64,000 bases of DNA, taken from positions 1 to 64,000 of the forward strand of contig NZ_AUWQ01000005.1 of NCBI RefSeq assembly GCF_000455205.1. Direction: 5' to 3'. A program made the translations under genes and the position numbers. A model generated the notes under the pieces. That model did not search any database and had not been told where the DNA came from. It saw only the letters and a list, made by a program, of their open reading frames with translations. This DNA comes from Mycobacterium sp. UM_CSW. Its GTDB lineage: Bacteria; Actinomycetota; Actinomycetes; Mycobacteriales; Mycobacteriaceae. Each line of letters opens with the position of its first letter. The stretch's first letter is position 1. Below, piece by piece: positions 17,561 to 25,456 of the stretch.

Positions 17561-18559
17561 TCATCCGTCGGTGCTTGCCAGCTCGCGTTGCCCGACCACC
17601 CCGCTGATACCCGCCGCGCCGAGCCGCTCACGGAACGCCTGCGCTGTGTAGCCGACCGCCGTCGCGTCGGTTCGGGCGCGCACCGTCGCCGAACGCGGCA
17701 TGTGGAACAGCACGCCCATTTCGCCGAAGTAGTCCCCGGGCCCGGCGACCTTGACCAGCTCCTCGCCGCCGTCGGCCAGTTCGCGCACGATGTCGAACTC
17801 GCCCTCCGACACGACGTAGATCAAATCGCCCATCGTGCACTGCTCGAACAGCACCTCGCCGGCCTTCAGCTGGACGGCTTCGGGGGGCCGGTTCGTCGAC
17901 GCGTGCGCGGGCGCCAGCTCGACGACGTGGTCGGCCAGCGGCAGTATCCGGCTGTCGTGGGTCGCGACCACCACCACGCGCTCGCCCTCGGCGAGCGAGC
18001 GGATTAGCCGCAGTACCTCCTCCACCTGGATGAAGTCGAGGTGCGCGGTCGGCTCGTCCGCGAGGATCAGCGGCGGCTCCAGCGCGATCGCGCGAGCCAC
18101 CGCGACCCGTTGCTGCTGCCCGCCGCTGAGGTCCCCGGGGCGGTGCTTCATCCGCTCTGAGAGGTTGACGCGGTTCAGCAGTTCCTCGGCGCGGCGGCGC
18201 GAGGCCGCGCGCGACCATCCGGCGGCGCGCAGCGGAACCATCACGTTCTCCAGCGCAGTGAGGCTGGGGACCAGGTTGAAGGCCTGGAACACGATGCCTA
18301 CGGTGTCGCGCCGATACTTCGCCAGCTCGCGGCCGTCGAGCGCCGTGACGTCGATGTCACCGAACTTGATTGCCCCGCTCTTCGGCCGCAAGATCCCGCC
18401 GAGGCAGGACAGCAACGTCGTCTTTCCGCAGCCGCTGGGACCGAGCAGGATCACCAGCGACCCGGCCGCCACGTCGAGGTGCATGCCGTTAATGGGGCGA
18501 AGTGCGTAACCCCCGCTGGAGTACTCGACGACGAGGTCTTGAATGCGTAGCTGGTCCAC
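17561..18559 (-). CDS. ABC transporter ATPase fused to a cyclic-nucleotide-binding domain (Rv0073-like)
   Basis: A 332-residue protein. Residues 1-220 form an ABC ATPase: Walker A GPSGCGKTT (40-48), signature LSGGQQQR (144-151), Walker B ILADEP (165-170) and switch His (ATHD, 199-202). Residues 230-320 are a cNMP-binding domain with GEVLFEQCTMGDLIYVVSEGEFDI and a phosphate-binding cassette GDYFGEMGVLFHMPRSATV (276-294) that keeps the Glu and Arg contacting cAMP or cGMP. It works with the permease encoded just upstream, from which it is separated by 3 bp. The size and order match the M. tuberculosis Rv0072-Rv0073 pair, annotated as glutamine transport, though the permease is of the MacB/FtsX type. 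Confidence 0.9.
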   Translation of the reverse strand: MDQLRIQDLVVEYSSGGYALRPINGMHLDVAAGSLVILLGPSGCGKTTLLSCLGGILRPKSGAIKFGDIDVTALDGRELAKYRRDTVGIVFQAFNLVPSLTALENVMVPLRAAGWSRAASRRRAEELLNRVNLSERMKHRPGDLSGGQQQRVAVARAIALEPPLILADEPTAHLDFIQVEEVLRLIRSLAEGERVVVVATHDSRILPLADHVVELAPAHASTNRPPEAVQLKAGEVLFEQCTMGDLIYVVSEGEFDIVRELADGGEELVKVAGPGDYFGEMGVLFHMPRSATVRARTDATAVGYTAQAFRERLGAAGISGVVGQRELASTDG

Positions 18560-18562
18560 GGT

Positions 18563-19612
18563 TCAGGGACCTCCGAACGCAAGTGCCGGATCGACCCCGA
18601 CAGCACGTCTTAGTCCAGCGCCGCTGGCCAGCAAACCGACCATAATCGCGATCACCGGTAGCGCCAGGTAGGCCGACATGGGAATCACGACATTCATCGG
18701 GAACAACGGTGCCAGCAGCTGCGCAAGGATGACTCCCAGCAGCGCCGCCAGCACCGCGACGACGACCGCCTGCAGCGCAAGACCGGCCAGAATCGACCGC
18801 GTCGGCACACCGATCGCCTTGAACACCGCAAAGTCGCGCAGGCGCTCCAGCGCGGACAGGTAGATCAGTGATCCGACGATCAGCACCGCCAGGATCCACA
18901 GCAAGAAGGCCACGATCGTGATCGCACCAGCAGGGTCCTTCACCGGGCGTAACAGGTCGCTGACACCGCCTGCTCGATCGACGGCTTGGTAGCCGTTCGG
19001 GAGCTGTCGGGGTGTGCCGACGATTCCTATCGACGTGATCAGCGGCTGACCGTTGTAGGCCAGTTGCTGCAGGCCCTCGGTCGTCAGGAAGATATTGGGC
19101 TTCTTCGCTTGTGTAGTGGAATTGGGCACAATGCCGACGAGGCGCAATGTGCGCGCACCGACCTGCAGATCGTCGCCGATGTGCTTGCCCAGCGTGCTCG
19201 ACACCGCCATCTCATCCGGCGTCGCCGGTGGCCGACCCTCCGAGACGCGCGGCATGCCGGGTCCATGCTCCGGCGCGCCGAAGACCGTAACGTTGTGCGT
19301 TGCCGTGCCCTCCCTGATAGTCGACGCCGCAGTCACCAGTGGGGCCGCAGCCGCGACACCCGGCACACCGGCCACCCGGGTCAGATCCACTTGGTCGAAT
19401 GGTGTTGCCCCCAGGAACGGTCCGGCCGCGCCGGCCTTGATGACGAAGGCGTCGACACCCATCGAATCGACGGTTCGCTGGGCCTCGACGCGGAAGCCGT
19501 TCGCCAGCCCGGTCAGCACCAACGTCATCGCGAAGACCAACCCCGTGCTGATGATCGCGATGACGAGGCGCCGCCGTCGCCATTGCATATCGCGCAACGC
19601 CGCGATCAGCAT
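18563..19612 (-). CDS. FtsX/MacB-type ABC permease (Rv0072-like)
   Basis: A 349-residue membrane protein: one N-terminal transmembrane helix (LVIAIISTGLVFAMTLVLTGLANG), a large extracytoplasmic domain (about residues 45-215), then three C-terminal helices (ITIVAFLLWILAVLIVGSLIYLSALERLRDFAVFKAIGVPTRSI, LQAVVVAVLAALLGVILAQLL and YLALPVIAIMVGLLASGAGLRRAV). This is the FtsX/MacB topology, with the ALERLRDFAVFKAIG coupling helix. It pairs with the ATPase-cNMP protein. Such pairs export lipids or peptides or act as mechanotransmitters rather than as nutrient importers. Confidence 0.9.
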   Translation of the reverse strand: MLIAALRDMQWRRRRLVIAIISTGLVFAMTLVLTGLANGFRVEAQRTVDSMGVDAFVIKAGAAGPFLGATPFDQVDLTRVAGVPGVAAAAPLVTAASTIREGTATHNVTVFGAPEHGPGMPRVSEGRPPATPDEMAVSSTLGKHIGDDLQVGARTLRLVGIVPNSTTQAKKPNIFLTTEGLQQLAYNGQPLITSIGIVGTPRQLPNGYQAVDRAGGVSDLLRPVKDPAGAITIVAFLLWILAVLIVGSLIYLSALERLRDFAVFKAIGVPTRSILAGLALQAVVVAVLAALLGVILAQLLAPLFPMNVVIPMSAYLALPVIAIMVGLLASGAGLRRAVGVDPALAFGGP

Positions 19613-19630
19613 GCTCAGACGCTACCGCCG

Positions 19631-19861
19631 TTACTTCAGCGCGTCGACAACATCGTCCGCGGTGACCTCGTAACCCAGTTCGGCGCCGTATCGGACCATG
19701 GCCTCCAGGCAGGTGTGCGCGATGAGTCCCATCACCATGAGTCGACGGATGCCGTGCCTCCTGAGCAAAACATCCAGGTCGGTGTTGTCGAAACCGCTGG
19801 AACACCAACGCTCTTGGGCGACGATGTCGCCCGGTTGCGGCTCGAACCCGCGATGGAGCCT
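19631..19861 (-). pseudogene. Remnant of an isochorismatase-like cysteine hydrolase
   Basis: The minus-strand frame from 19861 to the stop at 19631 reads GDIVAQERWCSSGFDNTDLDVLLRRHGIRRLMVMGLIAHTCLEAMVRYGAELGYEV, the centre of an isochorismatase-like hydrolase including the catalytic-Cys motif (AHTCLEA). The first half is missing: upstream lies the cytochrome b561 gene in another frame. After GYEVT the frame jumps to TADDVVDALK, which looks like the family's last residues, so the usual 35-40 residues between (RDATAAF...) are also absent. There is no start codon of its own in a sensible place. It is an N-truncated, internally deleted gene remnant. Confidence 0.7.
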
Positions 19862-19872
19862 CGGCACAGCCG

Positions 19873-20466
19873 CTATGCCGTGGTTTCGTCCTGTCGCGGG
19901 GCGCGCCGTTTGGTGGGCCACACCGCCATGCGATCGAGCAGCCCGTCGCGCAGCACCAGTGTGTGAAACAGCACGGCGCAGACGTGGGCGGTGAACGTCA
20001 GGAAGAGCAGGAAGGCGAACACGTTGTGGGCCTGCCGGAGCACCGCGTACAGATCGAGGTTGTGCGGCGCGATCCCCGGTAGCCGCAGCGGCCCCGCCAT
20101 AGTGACCGGGAATCGTGCGGCCGACAGCATCGCCCACCCGATCAGCGGCTGGATGAGCAGCAGCGCGTAAAGCAGGTATTCCGACCACGACGCGATGCGG
20201 CGTTCGGCCTTGCTCATCGTCGCCAGGAATGGGGGGAGCCGGTGGGTGAGCCGGTTCACCAGGCGCACCACGGCGAAGACGAGGATCAACACCCCCAGCG
20301 GGCGATGGATGGCCAGCAGCAACGGGTAGTAGGTCAGCGAAGCGATCATGGTCACGCCGATCACCAGCTGGACGATGACCATCGGCGCCATCAGCCAGTG
20401 CAGAATTCGGGAGGGGACGGCGAAACGTGCTGGGGCGCTGGTAGTTTCGCTTGCGGTTTCGGTCAT
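19873..20466 (-). CDS. Cytochrome b561-like membrane protein
   Basis: A 197-residue four-helix membrane cytochrome: RFAVPSRILHWLMAPMVIVQLVIGVTMIA, LLAIHRPLGVLILVFAVVRLVNRLTH, YLLYALLLIQPLIGWAMLSA and VLRQAHNVFAFLLFLTFTAHVCAVLFHTLV. Paired histidines in helices 1, 2 and 4 suit two b haems, as in the prokaryotic cytochrome b561/YodB family. ATG 20466 overlaps the catalase-like stop as ATGA. It probably passes electrons from the quinone pool to the haem peroxidase encoded just before it. Confidence 0.88.
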   Translation of the reverse strand: MTETASETTSAPARFAVPSRILHWLMAPMVIVQLVIGVTMIASLTYYPLLLAIHRPLGVLILVFAVVRLVNRLTHRLPPFLATMSKAERRIASWSEYLLYALLLIQPLIGWAMLSAARFPVTMAGPLRLPGIAPHNLDLYAVLRQAHNVFAFLLFLTFTAHVCAVLFHTLVLRDGLLDRMAVWPTKRRAPRQDETTA

Positions 20467-21593
20467 GACAGCACCTTGCTCACGTTGACCTCGCTGGGCG
20501 ATTTGGGCTCCTCGGCGCGACGGGTGAATGAGCGTGCGTAGACGGCCGACCTCGCCGGCGGCAGCGGGTCGTCCGATGCGGTGATGCCGTCCGGCAGGAC
20601 CAGCGGGTCGAAGTTGATATCGCGCGCGTTGCCGGCTTCCTCCGTCTGCACCGCCGTGATGGTGATGGTGCCGGCGTCGATAGTCCGCCGCGACGGCGGC
20701 CACGGCTTGGTCGCGTCGTGGGTCGGATCGCCCGGCTCGCCGACCGTGAGCACCAGCCGCCAGCTCAGCGGCCGTTGCGACGCCGCGCGGATGAGGTCGT
20801 CGAAAAGGTAGTCCTTGCCGTGCGGCGGCTGCGGGCCCCCGCCGTGGCCGGCGTCCACTGGCACCACCGACCAGCGCACCGGAACGGTGGCGCCGGCGGT
20901 GTTGGTGAACCAGAAGGCGTTCAGCCCGTAAAACGTGCTGTCCGCGAACCCGGCGGTGGGCGGGGACTGCTTGATGATCTTCATCGCCGCGACGGTTTCG
21001 GGATGCCGATCGAGGAACGCGGCCAGCTTTTGCGGGTCGGGCTTGCCCGTCTCGGGCAGCGGCTTGGAGGCGAGCAACCGCTCGTAAAACCCCTCCGGGG
21101 TGCTGTCCGTGAAGACGGGGAAGTTGATCATCGCGGTGCGCCATTGCTGGCCGCCGGCCTCGAACAGCAGCCCGAGGCCGCGGACGGTGTCGGGCTTGTC
21201 CGCCTGGTCCGGCAGGCCGCCGCCCAGCGAGAACCGGCCGACGACCGGCACGGTTCCGGGCCGGAAGACCGCGGCCCGGCAGATGGCCGCGCCGGCCCCG
21301 TTGCTCGCAAAAGACCCCGTTGCGCTGAGTCCTTTGGCATGGTTTCGCCGAAACCCGTCGTGGCGGCCGAAGACGTGCTCGAAGCGATCGGCGAACCGGG
21401 GTGGGGTGAGTGTGTCCGGCCGCAGCCAGCCGCCGGCATAGGCAAAGCCGCCGACGTCCACCGCCGCGAAGCCCGCGACGGCGCCCAGTCCGAGCAGCGC
21501 AGCCCGCCGATTCAGTGCGACGCGACGGGAGTGTTCGGGTTTGGTCGTGTCAACGTCGTCTTCCGGGACGCCATCCTGATCACCGGCCCCCAT
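20463..21593 (-). CDS. Catalase-related peroxidase with twin-arginine-type N-terminus
   Basis: A 376-residue small catalase-fold protein (start ATG 21593, GGAAAGGA upstream). Residues 23-55 carry a twin-Arg stretch and a hydrophobic helix (NRRAALLGLGAVAGFAAVDV), suggesting Tat export or membrane anchoring. The haem-side His is in FRRNHAKGLSATGSF (H85). Later family motifs include VVGRFSLGGG, RGLGLLFEAGGQQWRTAMINFPVF and FYGLNAFWFTN. Such single-domain catalase-like proteins (SrpA type) act as peroxidases. The adjacent cytochrome b561 suggests an extracytoplasmic peroxide-reducing chain. Confidence 0.87.
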   Translation of the reverse strand: MGAGDQDGVPEDDVDTTKPEHSRRVALNRRAALLGLGAVAGFAAVDVGGFAYAGGWLRPDTLTPPRFADRFEHVFGRHDGFRRNHAKGLSATGSFASNGAGAAICRAAVFRPGTVPVVGRFSLGGGLPDQADKPDTVRGLGLLFEAGGQQWRTAMINFPVFTDSTPEGFYERLLASKPLPETGKPDPQKLAAFLDRHPETVAAMKIIKQSPPTAGFADSTFYGLNAFWFTNTAGATVPVRWSVVPVDAGHGGGPQPPHGKDYLFDDLIRAASQRPLSWRLVLTVGEPGDPTHDATKPWPPSRRTIDAGTITITAVQTEEAGNARDINFDPLVLPDGITASDDPLPPARSAVYARSFTRRAEEPKSPSEVNVSKVLS

Positions 21594-21984
21594 CCCACCG
21601 TCCTTTCCCGCTTTTCCGGGCCAAGCCGCGCAGCCTGGGAACGACACTCGGTGGAAGCAATTCATCCACCTGAGGCTGCCGTGCGCAACACCTGCGGCGG
21701 TCCTCACGCACACTGCGACCACGTCGCGGCGCCGGAATTCGTTCAGCGGTCGCCTAATGACAACCGACGTTGTAAGCACCCGCCCGGGGCTGGAGCCGCC
21801 CTGCCGATCTCCCGTGGCTTAGGATCGAATGATCACGTGCGGCTGCGCTCCGCCTAGCGGCGCAGGATCGATGGAGTATTTGTCCTCTACATGGGCGTGT
21901 TACGCGGGTTGAGTCGACAGCCCCGGCTTGGCGGTAGCTGTTGATTTCTCTGTCCCCGCACCGGACGAATGTGAGTGATGAACC
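21594..21984. other. Intergenic region, 391 bp, no gene recognised
   Basis: This lies between the divergent catalase-like and STAS genes, so both promoters should be here. Open frames in it run out of the flanking genes in wrong frames and have no domain character. I found no strong palindrome, hairpin or RNA motif. Confidence 0.5.
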
Positions 21985-22383
21985 ATGATCGAACAATCCG
22001 GCGACTCGGCCGATCCGATCGCCTTCGAGGTAGGAAAACGGCAGGTAGACCAGACGGTCGTACTCACCGTCTCGGGCGAAGTGGACATGCTCAGTGCGCC
22101 GCAACTCGCCGAGGCGATACACACCGAGCTGGCCACCGGACCGGCGGGACTCGTCGTAGACCTGTCCAAAGTGGATTTCCTGGCCTCGGCCGGGATGACC
22201 GTCCTGGTGTCCGCGCAGGCGGACGTCGCGCCGCCCACTCGGTTCGCGGTCGTCGCGAATGGCCCGGCCACCAGCCGGCCGATCAAGCTCATGGGTTTGG
22301 ACAACGTGTTGTCGCTGTACAGCACGCTCGACAGCGCGCTGTGCCGTGTCTCCGAGGGTTCGACCTCGGAAGAGCTCGCCTGA
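21985..22383 (+). CDS. STAS-domain anti-sigma factor antagonist
   Basis: A 132-residue single STAS domain: VVLTVSGEVDMLSAPQLAEAIHTEL, GLVVDLSKVDFLASAGMTVLVSAQ. The expected phosphorylation Ser is S68 in DFLASAGM. Such proteins bind an anti-sigma kinase of the RsbW/UsfX type and release an alternative sigma factor when unphosphorylated. No anti-sigma or sigma gene is adjacent, so its partner lies elsewhere. The first 20 residues are a variable tail. Confidence 0.9.
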   Translation: MIEQSGDSADPIAFEVGKRQVDQTVVLTVSGEVDMLSAPQLAEAIHTELATGPAGLVVDLSKVDFLASAGMTVLVSAQADVAPPTRFAVVANGPATSRPIKLMGLDNVLSLYSTLDSALCRVSEGSTSEELA

Positions 22384-22387
22384 CGCG

Positions 22388-23473
22388 CTAAGTGGCGGGC
22401 GCCAGGACCTGCTGAATGCGTTCGTCGCGCGGCAGCACGGGACCGTCGTCGAGCGCTTCGTCGACGCCTAGCTCGGTCAGGCCGGCTTTGGTCATGAGCG
22501 AGGTGCCGTAGGCGGCGAGAGCGAGCTTTTGGTCGTCGCTGTGGCCATCCTCGATGAGCATCGCGCCGATCAGGCAGATGACGGCCATCTTGTAAGCGTT
22601 GAACGCGCGATACCACGCGCGGTTGCAGACCGTAATCCCGCTGACCGACTCGTAGTGCGCCAGTAGGGCGTCGATGCCCAGCGCCGCCGGGTGGGTGTTG
22701 ATACCGACGGGCTGCATCCACAACATCTCGAGCCAACCGATGTCGGTCAATGGATCGCCCACGGTCGTCATCTCCCAGTCGAACACCGCGCTGACCTCGC
22801 CGCCGCGAAAGGCGAAGTTGCCCGGTTTGGCATCGCCGTGCACCAACGTGACCTTCGGGCATGGCCGGGGCCTGCCGGCGCGCAGCGCCTCGTGGAGCCG
22901 TTCCAGGGCGGGCAGCCGGTCGCGCTTGACCCGGTTCATCTCGGCAACCCAGTGGTCGAGTTCGCGGTCGAGATGACCGCGACCGTCGTCCAGCGCGTCG
23001 AGCCCGGTCCGTGCCAGGTCGACGGTGTGGATCGCCGCGAGTTGTTCGACCAGGCTCTGACACATCCCCACCACGGTCGAGTCCGCGACGCCGGCCGGCG
23101 CCTCCATCTCGTAGACCTGACCGGCGGCCCGTTCCATCACGAAGAAGGGGCGGCCGAGCACGTCGCCGGTTTCTTCGAGCCACAGCGCCCGCGGAACACG
23201 GACCGCCGAGTCCGCCAGGGCGCGCAGGATCGCGAACTGGCGCGCGAGATCGTAGGGCTCCAGCAGCGCGGGTGGTTTGGGCCGCAGCCGCAGCACCGCA
23301 TCTTGGCGGGTGTCCCGGTCGCCGTGCCGGGTGACAACGCTCAGCATCATCATCTCGGCGGAATGTCCGAAGTCCACCCGGTCCAGCCCCTCGGCACGGA
23401 CGTCGTCAGCGTCGGGTACCTGCGTGCGCAGCCAGGCCGTCAGGCGCTCTTCGGAGTTGGCGTCCACCGTCAT
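22388..23473 (-). CDS. Aminoglycoside-phosphotransferase-like (acyl-CoA-associated) kinase
   Basis: A 361-residue APH-fold protein of the mycobacterial group often found beside FadE genes. It has an N-lobe (AVLRLRP..., FFVMERAAGQVYEME), catalytic loop LVHGDAKPGNFAF (HGD, with the Asn of DxxxxN) and metal-binding Asp in AVFDWEMTTVGDPLTDIGW. ATG 23473 overlaps the upstream CrtC-like stop as ATGA, so the long upstream frame is not used. The substrate is unknown; it is probably a small hydroxylated or CoA-linked metabolite rather than an antibiotic. Confidence 0.85.
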   Translation of the reverse strand: MTVDANSEERLTAWLRTQVPDADDVRAEGLDRVDFGHSAEMMMLSVVTRHGDRDTRQDAVLRLRPKPPALLEPYDLARQFAILRALADSAVRVPRALWLEETGDVLGRPFFVMERAAGQVYEMEAPAGVADSTVVGMCQSLVEQLAAIHTVDLARTGLDALDDGRGHLDRELDHWVAEMNRVKRDRLPALERLHEALRAGRPRPCPKVTLVHGDAKPGNFAFRGGEVSAVFDWEMTTVGDPLTDIGWLEMLWMQPVGINTHPAALGIDALLAHYESVSGITVCNRAWYRAFNAYKMAVICLIGAMLIEDGHSDDQKLALAAYGTSLMTKAGLTELGVDEALDDGPVLPRDERIQQVLAPAT

Positions 23474-24609
23474 TGGCGGACCGGATCGTCTTCTCCGGCC
23501 AGCCGGTCGACGGGTGTCTTGTCCTGGGTGAACGCCGACATGTCCATGGCCGTCCAGTTCGGATAGCGTTGGTAGCCCTGCCCGCCGAGCAGCAATTCGA
23601 AGACGCCCCAACCGATGTCGCCATCGATCTCGAACCGCATCAACTGGTCGAGCGCCATCGATTTGCCCTCGGTTTCCGCGAGCTGCTCGGGATCGGTGCT
23701 GTCCCACTGGAAATGGATGAAGTACGCTCCGTTGCCCAGGTCCTCGTATTGGCAATGCGCCATCGGAAGGCCGTAGTAGGCGTTGACTTCCTGGCGGGCG
23801 GCGTCGGCGAAGACGCGGTAGGCCTTGCCATCTTCGTCGGTGAAGACCAGTGTCGCGCGGGCGGGCCGCTTGCTGTCGCCGTCGAATTCCACCTCGTGCT
23901 CGATCTCGACGAATCGCTTCGACAGGGTGCCGTCGGCGTGAGTGATCCCGCCGTCGACGTAATTGACTGTGCCGTCCGAGGATTCAATGACCCACGCCTC
24001 GATGGCACGGTCGTCGAATCCGGCGTCGAGCCACAGCCAGAAGTCGATCTTGTCCGAGACGCGCACGCCGAACGTGCGGTCGCGCCCGCCGTGGAACCCG
24101 TCCACGCTGATGCGCTCGCCGTCGATCGTGACCCAGCCGCTCCATCGTCCGGGTTCCTTCATGTGATACATGTCGGCCAGCAGCTGGCCGTCCTCACCGT
24201 GCACCTTCATCGGCAGCAGCTCCCACATCGGGGCGGTGGGCTCGTAGTAGAGCTCCCACTCGATGCCGGACTTGTTGGGCGCGACGTCGAGCCTCCACTT
24301 CTTCAGTGGCTCGACGCAGGTCCAGCTCATCGGGCCGGCGCGCAGGTCGGCGCGGTCGGCGCCGGTCACGGGCCGGCCCGCCAGAAGGTCCCAGTGCCGG
24401 CCGTCGGCGAGGCTGACCTTGACATATCCCAGCGCGGTTCCGGTGTTGGGGTTGTTGCCGTAGCCGCTGGCCAACAGCATGGTGCCGTCGGGCGACGCGG
24501 CGAAGAAGTAGCACCGGTCCGACCACGTCGGATCGGGATCGTGCACCCGGTCGAAGGTCGTCGGGAGCTGGTGGGTGAACGACTCGTCGGCGGCGGAGTA
24601 GCCCATCAT
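23470..24609 (-). CDS. CrtC/AttH-like lipocalin-fold hypothetical protein
   Basis: A 379-residue beta-rich protein without signal peptide. Features include HDPDPTWSDRCYFFAASPDGTMLLASGYGNNP near the N-terminus, GRWSGWVTIDGERISVDGFHGGRDRTFGVRV in the middle and WLWLDAGFDDRAIEAWVIESSDGTVNYVDGG. The WxG...DGFxxxRDRxxGxR pattern resembles hydroxyneurosporene synthase/AttH lipocalin-like proteins. It forms an operon with the phosphotransferase gene and is divergent from a TetR gene. Function is unknown; binding of a hydrophobic ligand is a guess. Confidence 0.6.
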   Translation of the reverse strand: MMGYSAADESFTHQLPTTFDRVHDPDPTWSDRCYFFAASPDGTMLLASGYGNNPNTGTALGYVKVSLADGRHWDLLAGRPVTGADRADLRAGPMSWTCVEPLKKWRLDVAPNKSGIEWELYYEPTAPMWELLPMKVHGEDGQLLADMYHMKEPGRWSGWVTIDGERISVDGFHGGRDRTFGVRVSDKIDFWLWLDAGFDDRAIEAWVIESSDGTVNYVDGGITHADGTLSKRFVEIEHEVEFDGDSKRPARATLVFTDEDGKAYRVFADAARQEVNAYYGLPMAHCQYEDLGNGAYFIHFQWDSTDPEQLAETEGKSMALDQLMRFEIDGDIGWGVFELLLGGQGYQRYPNWTAMDMSAFTQDKTPVDRLAGEDDPVRQ

Positions 24610-24717
24610 CGCCCTCTCAGTCCGGTTAATGACCTGGGCGACAAGAAGATCCGGTGCATCGCGAACGCGCCGCGGTTGCCCGTGGCATCAGATACCGAAG
24701 TAGCACAACGCATCCCG

Positions 24718-24723
24718 TACCAT
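24718..24723 (+). promoter_or_regulatory. -10 element for leaderless TetR transcript
   Basis: TACCAT ends 7 nt before the ATG at 24731 and no ribosome site is visible. The TANNNT-to-start spacing matches mycobacterial leaderless promoters. Confidence 0.5.
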
Positions 24724-24730
24724 CGGCGAG

Positions 24731-25351
24731 ATGGAACCGAGCCGGTGGTGGGGCGCCGACCGCGCGATCCTCGACGACGAGGAGGCCCGCAGGCGGATCC
24801 TCGACGCCGCGGGGCGCTGCATCGTCCGCCGGGGGAACTCTCAGTTCCGAATGGGTGAGGTGGCCGACGAGGCCGGGGTGTCGCGGTCGACGGTGTACCG
24901 GTACTTCCCCGGCCGCGACGATGTGTTGCTCGGCCTGATGCTGATGCGGGTCGACAAAGCGCTTGGTGATCTGGTGCGCTCGCTGCCCGCGCCGGACGAC
25001 CCGGTTCGGTCGGTGCCCGAGATGGTGTTGGCGCGGGTCGAGTCGGTGGCCAGCAATCCACTGAACGAGGCGATGTTCGCCGCGGAGAGCACCGCGGTGG
25101 CCGCGGCCCTGGAGAAGGGCTCGGAACCCTTCGTGGAGCTGCTGCTGCGGCACTACGAACCCCTGCTGAATCGGTGGAAGCGGGCGGGGCGCCTCTACGA
25201 CGACCTCGACTTTCGCTCGATTGTCCAGTGGTTGCACACCACCACGTTGTTTCTGCTGGGGCCGTCGTGGCGGTATCGCCCGGCCGCGGACAAGCGCCAG
25301 TTCGTCGAGCAGTTCGTGGTGCGGGCCCTGGTGCCACAAATCAGACAATAA
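24731..25351 (+). CDS. TetR-family transcriptional regulator
   Basis: A 206-residue regulator with a TetR helix-turn-helix at about residues 20-66 (ARRRILDAAGRCIVRRGNSQFRMGEVADEAGVSRSTVYRYFPGRDDVLLGL) and a mostly helical effector domain. It is divergent from the CrtC-like/kinase operon and upstream of a second kinase gene, with an inverted repeat over its own stop codon. It probably controls the neighbours on one or both sides. Confidence 0.9.
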   Translation: MEPSRWWGADRAILDDEEARRRILDAAGRCIVRRGNSQFRMGEVADEAGVSRSTVYRYFPGRDDVLLGLMLMRVDKALGDLVRSLPAPDDPVRSVPEMVLARVESVASNPLNEAMFAAESTAVAAALEKGSEPFVELLLRHYEPLLNRWKRAGRLYDDLDFRSIVQWLHTTTLFLLGPSWRYRPAADKRQFVEQFVVRALVPQIRQ

Positions 25352-25395
25352 TCACGTATTGTCTGATGTCCAGACGTTCGGGTATTTTTGTCTGA
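25340..25395. promoter_or_regulatory. Inverted repeat and extra half-site before the kinase gene
   Basis: ATCAGACAATA (25340-25350), 6-bp spacer, then TATTGTCTGAT (25357-25367) is a perfect 11-bp-arm inverted repeat over the TetR stop codon. A further TTGTCTGA half-site is at 25388-25395. Three copies of TTGTCTGA within 55 bp, without a U tract, fit an operator better than a terminator. Confidence 0.6.
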
Positions 25396-25456
25396 CGGGA
25401 CCCCGCGTCGGTTGAGTGACCCCTCCCGCCGGCACGGGGCTCCCGAACCAGAACGG

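Noticed and set aside
19873-21144. A single 423-codon cytochrome b561 frame
   Set aside because: Only the last 197 codons are membrane cytochrome. The upstream part is the catalase gene read in the wrong frame, and ATG 20466 has ATGA coupling.
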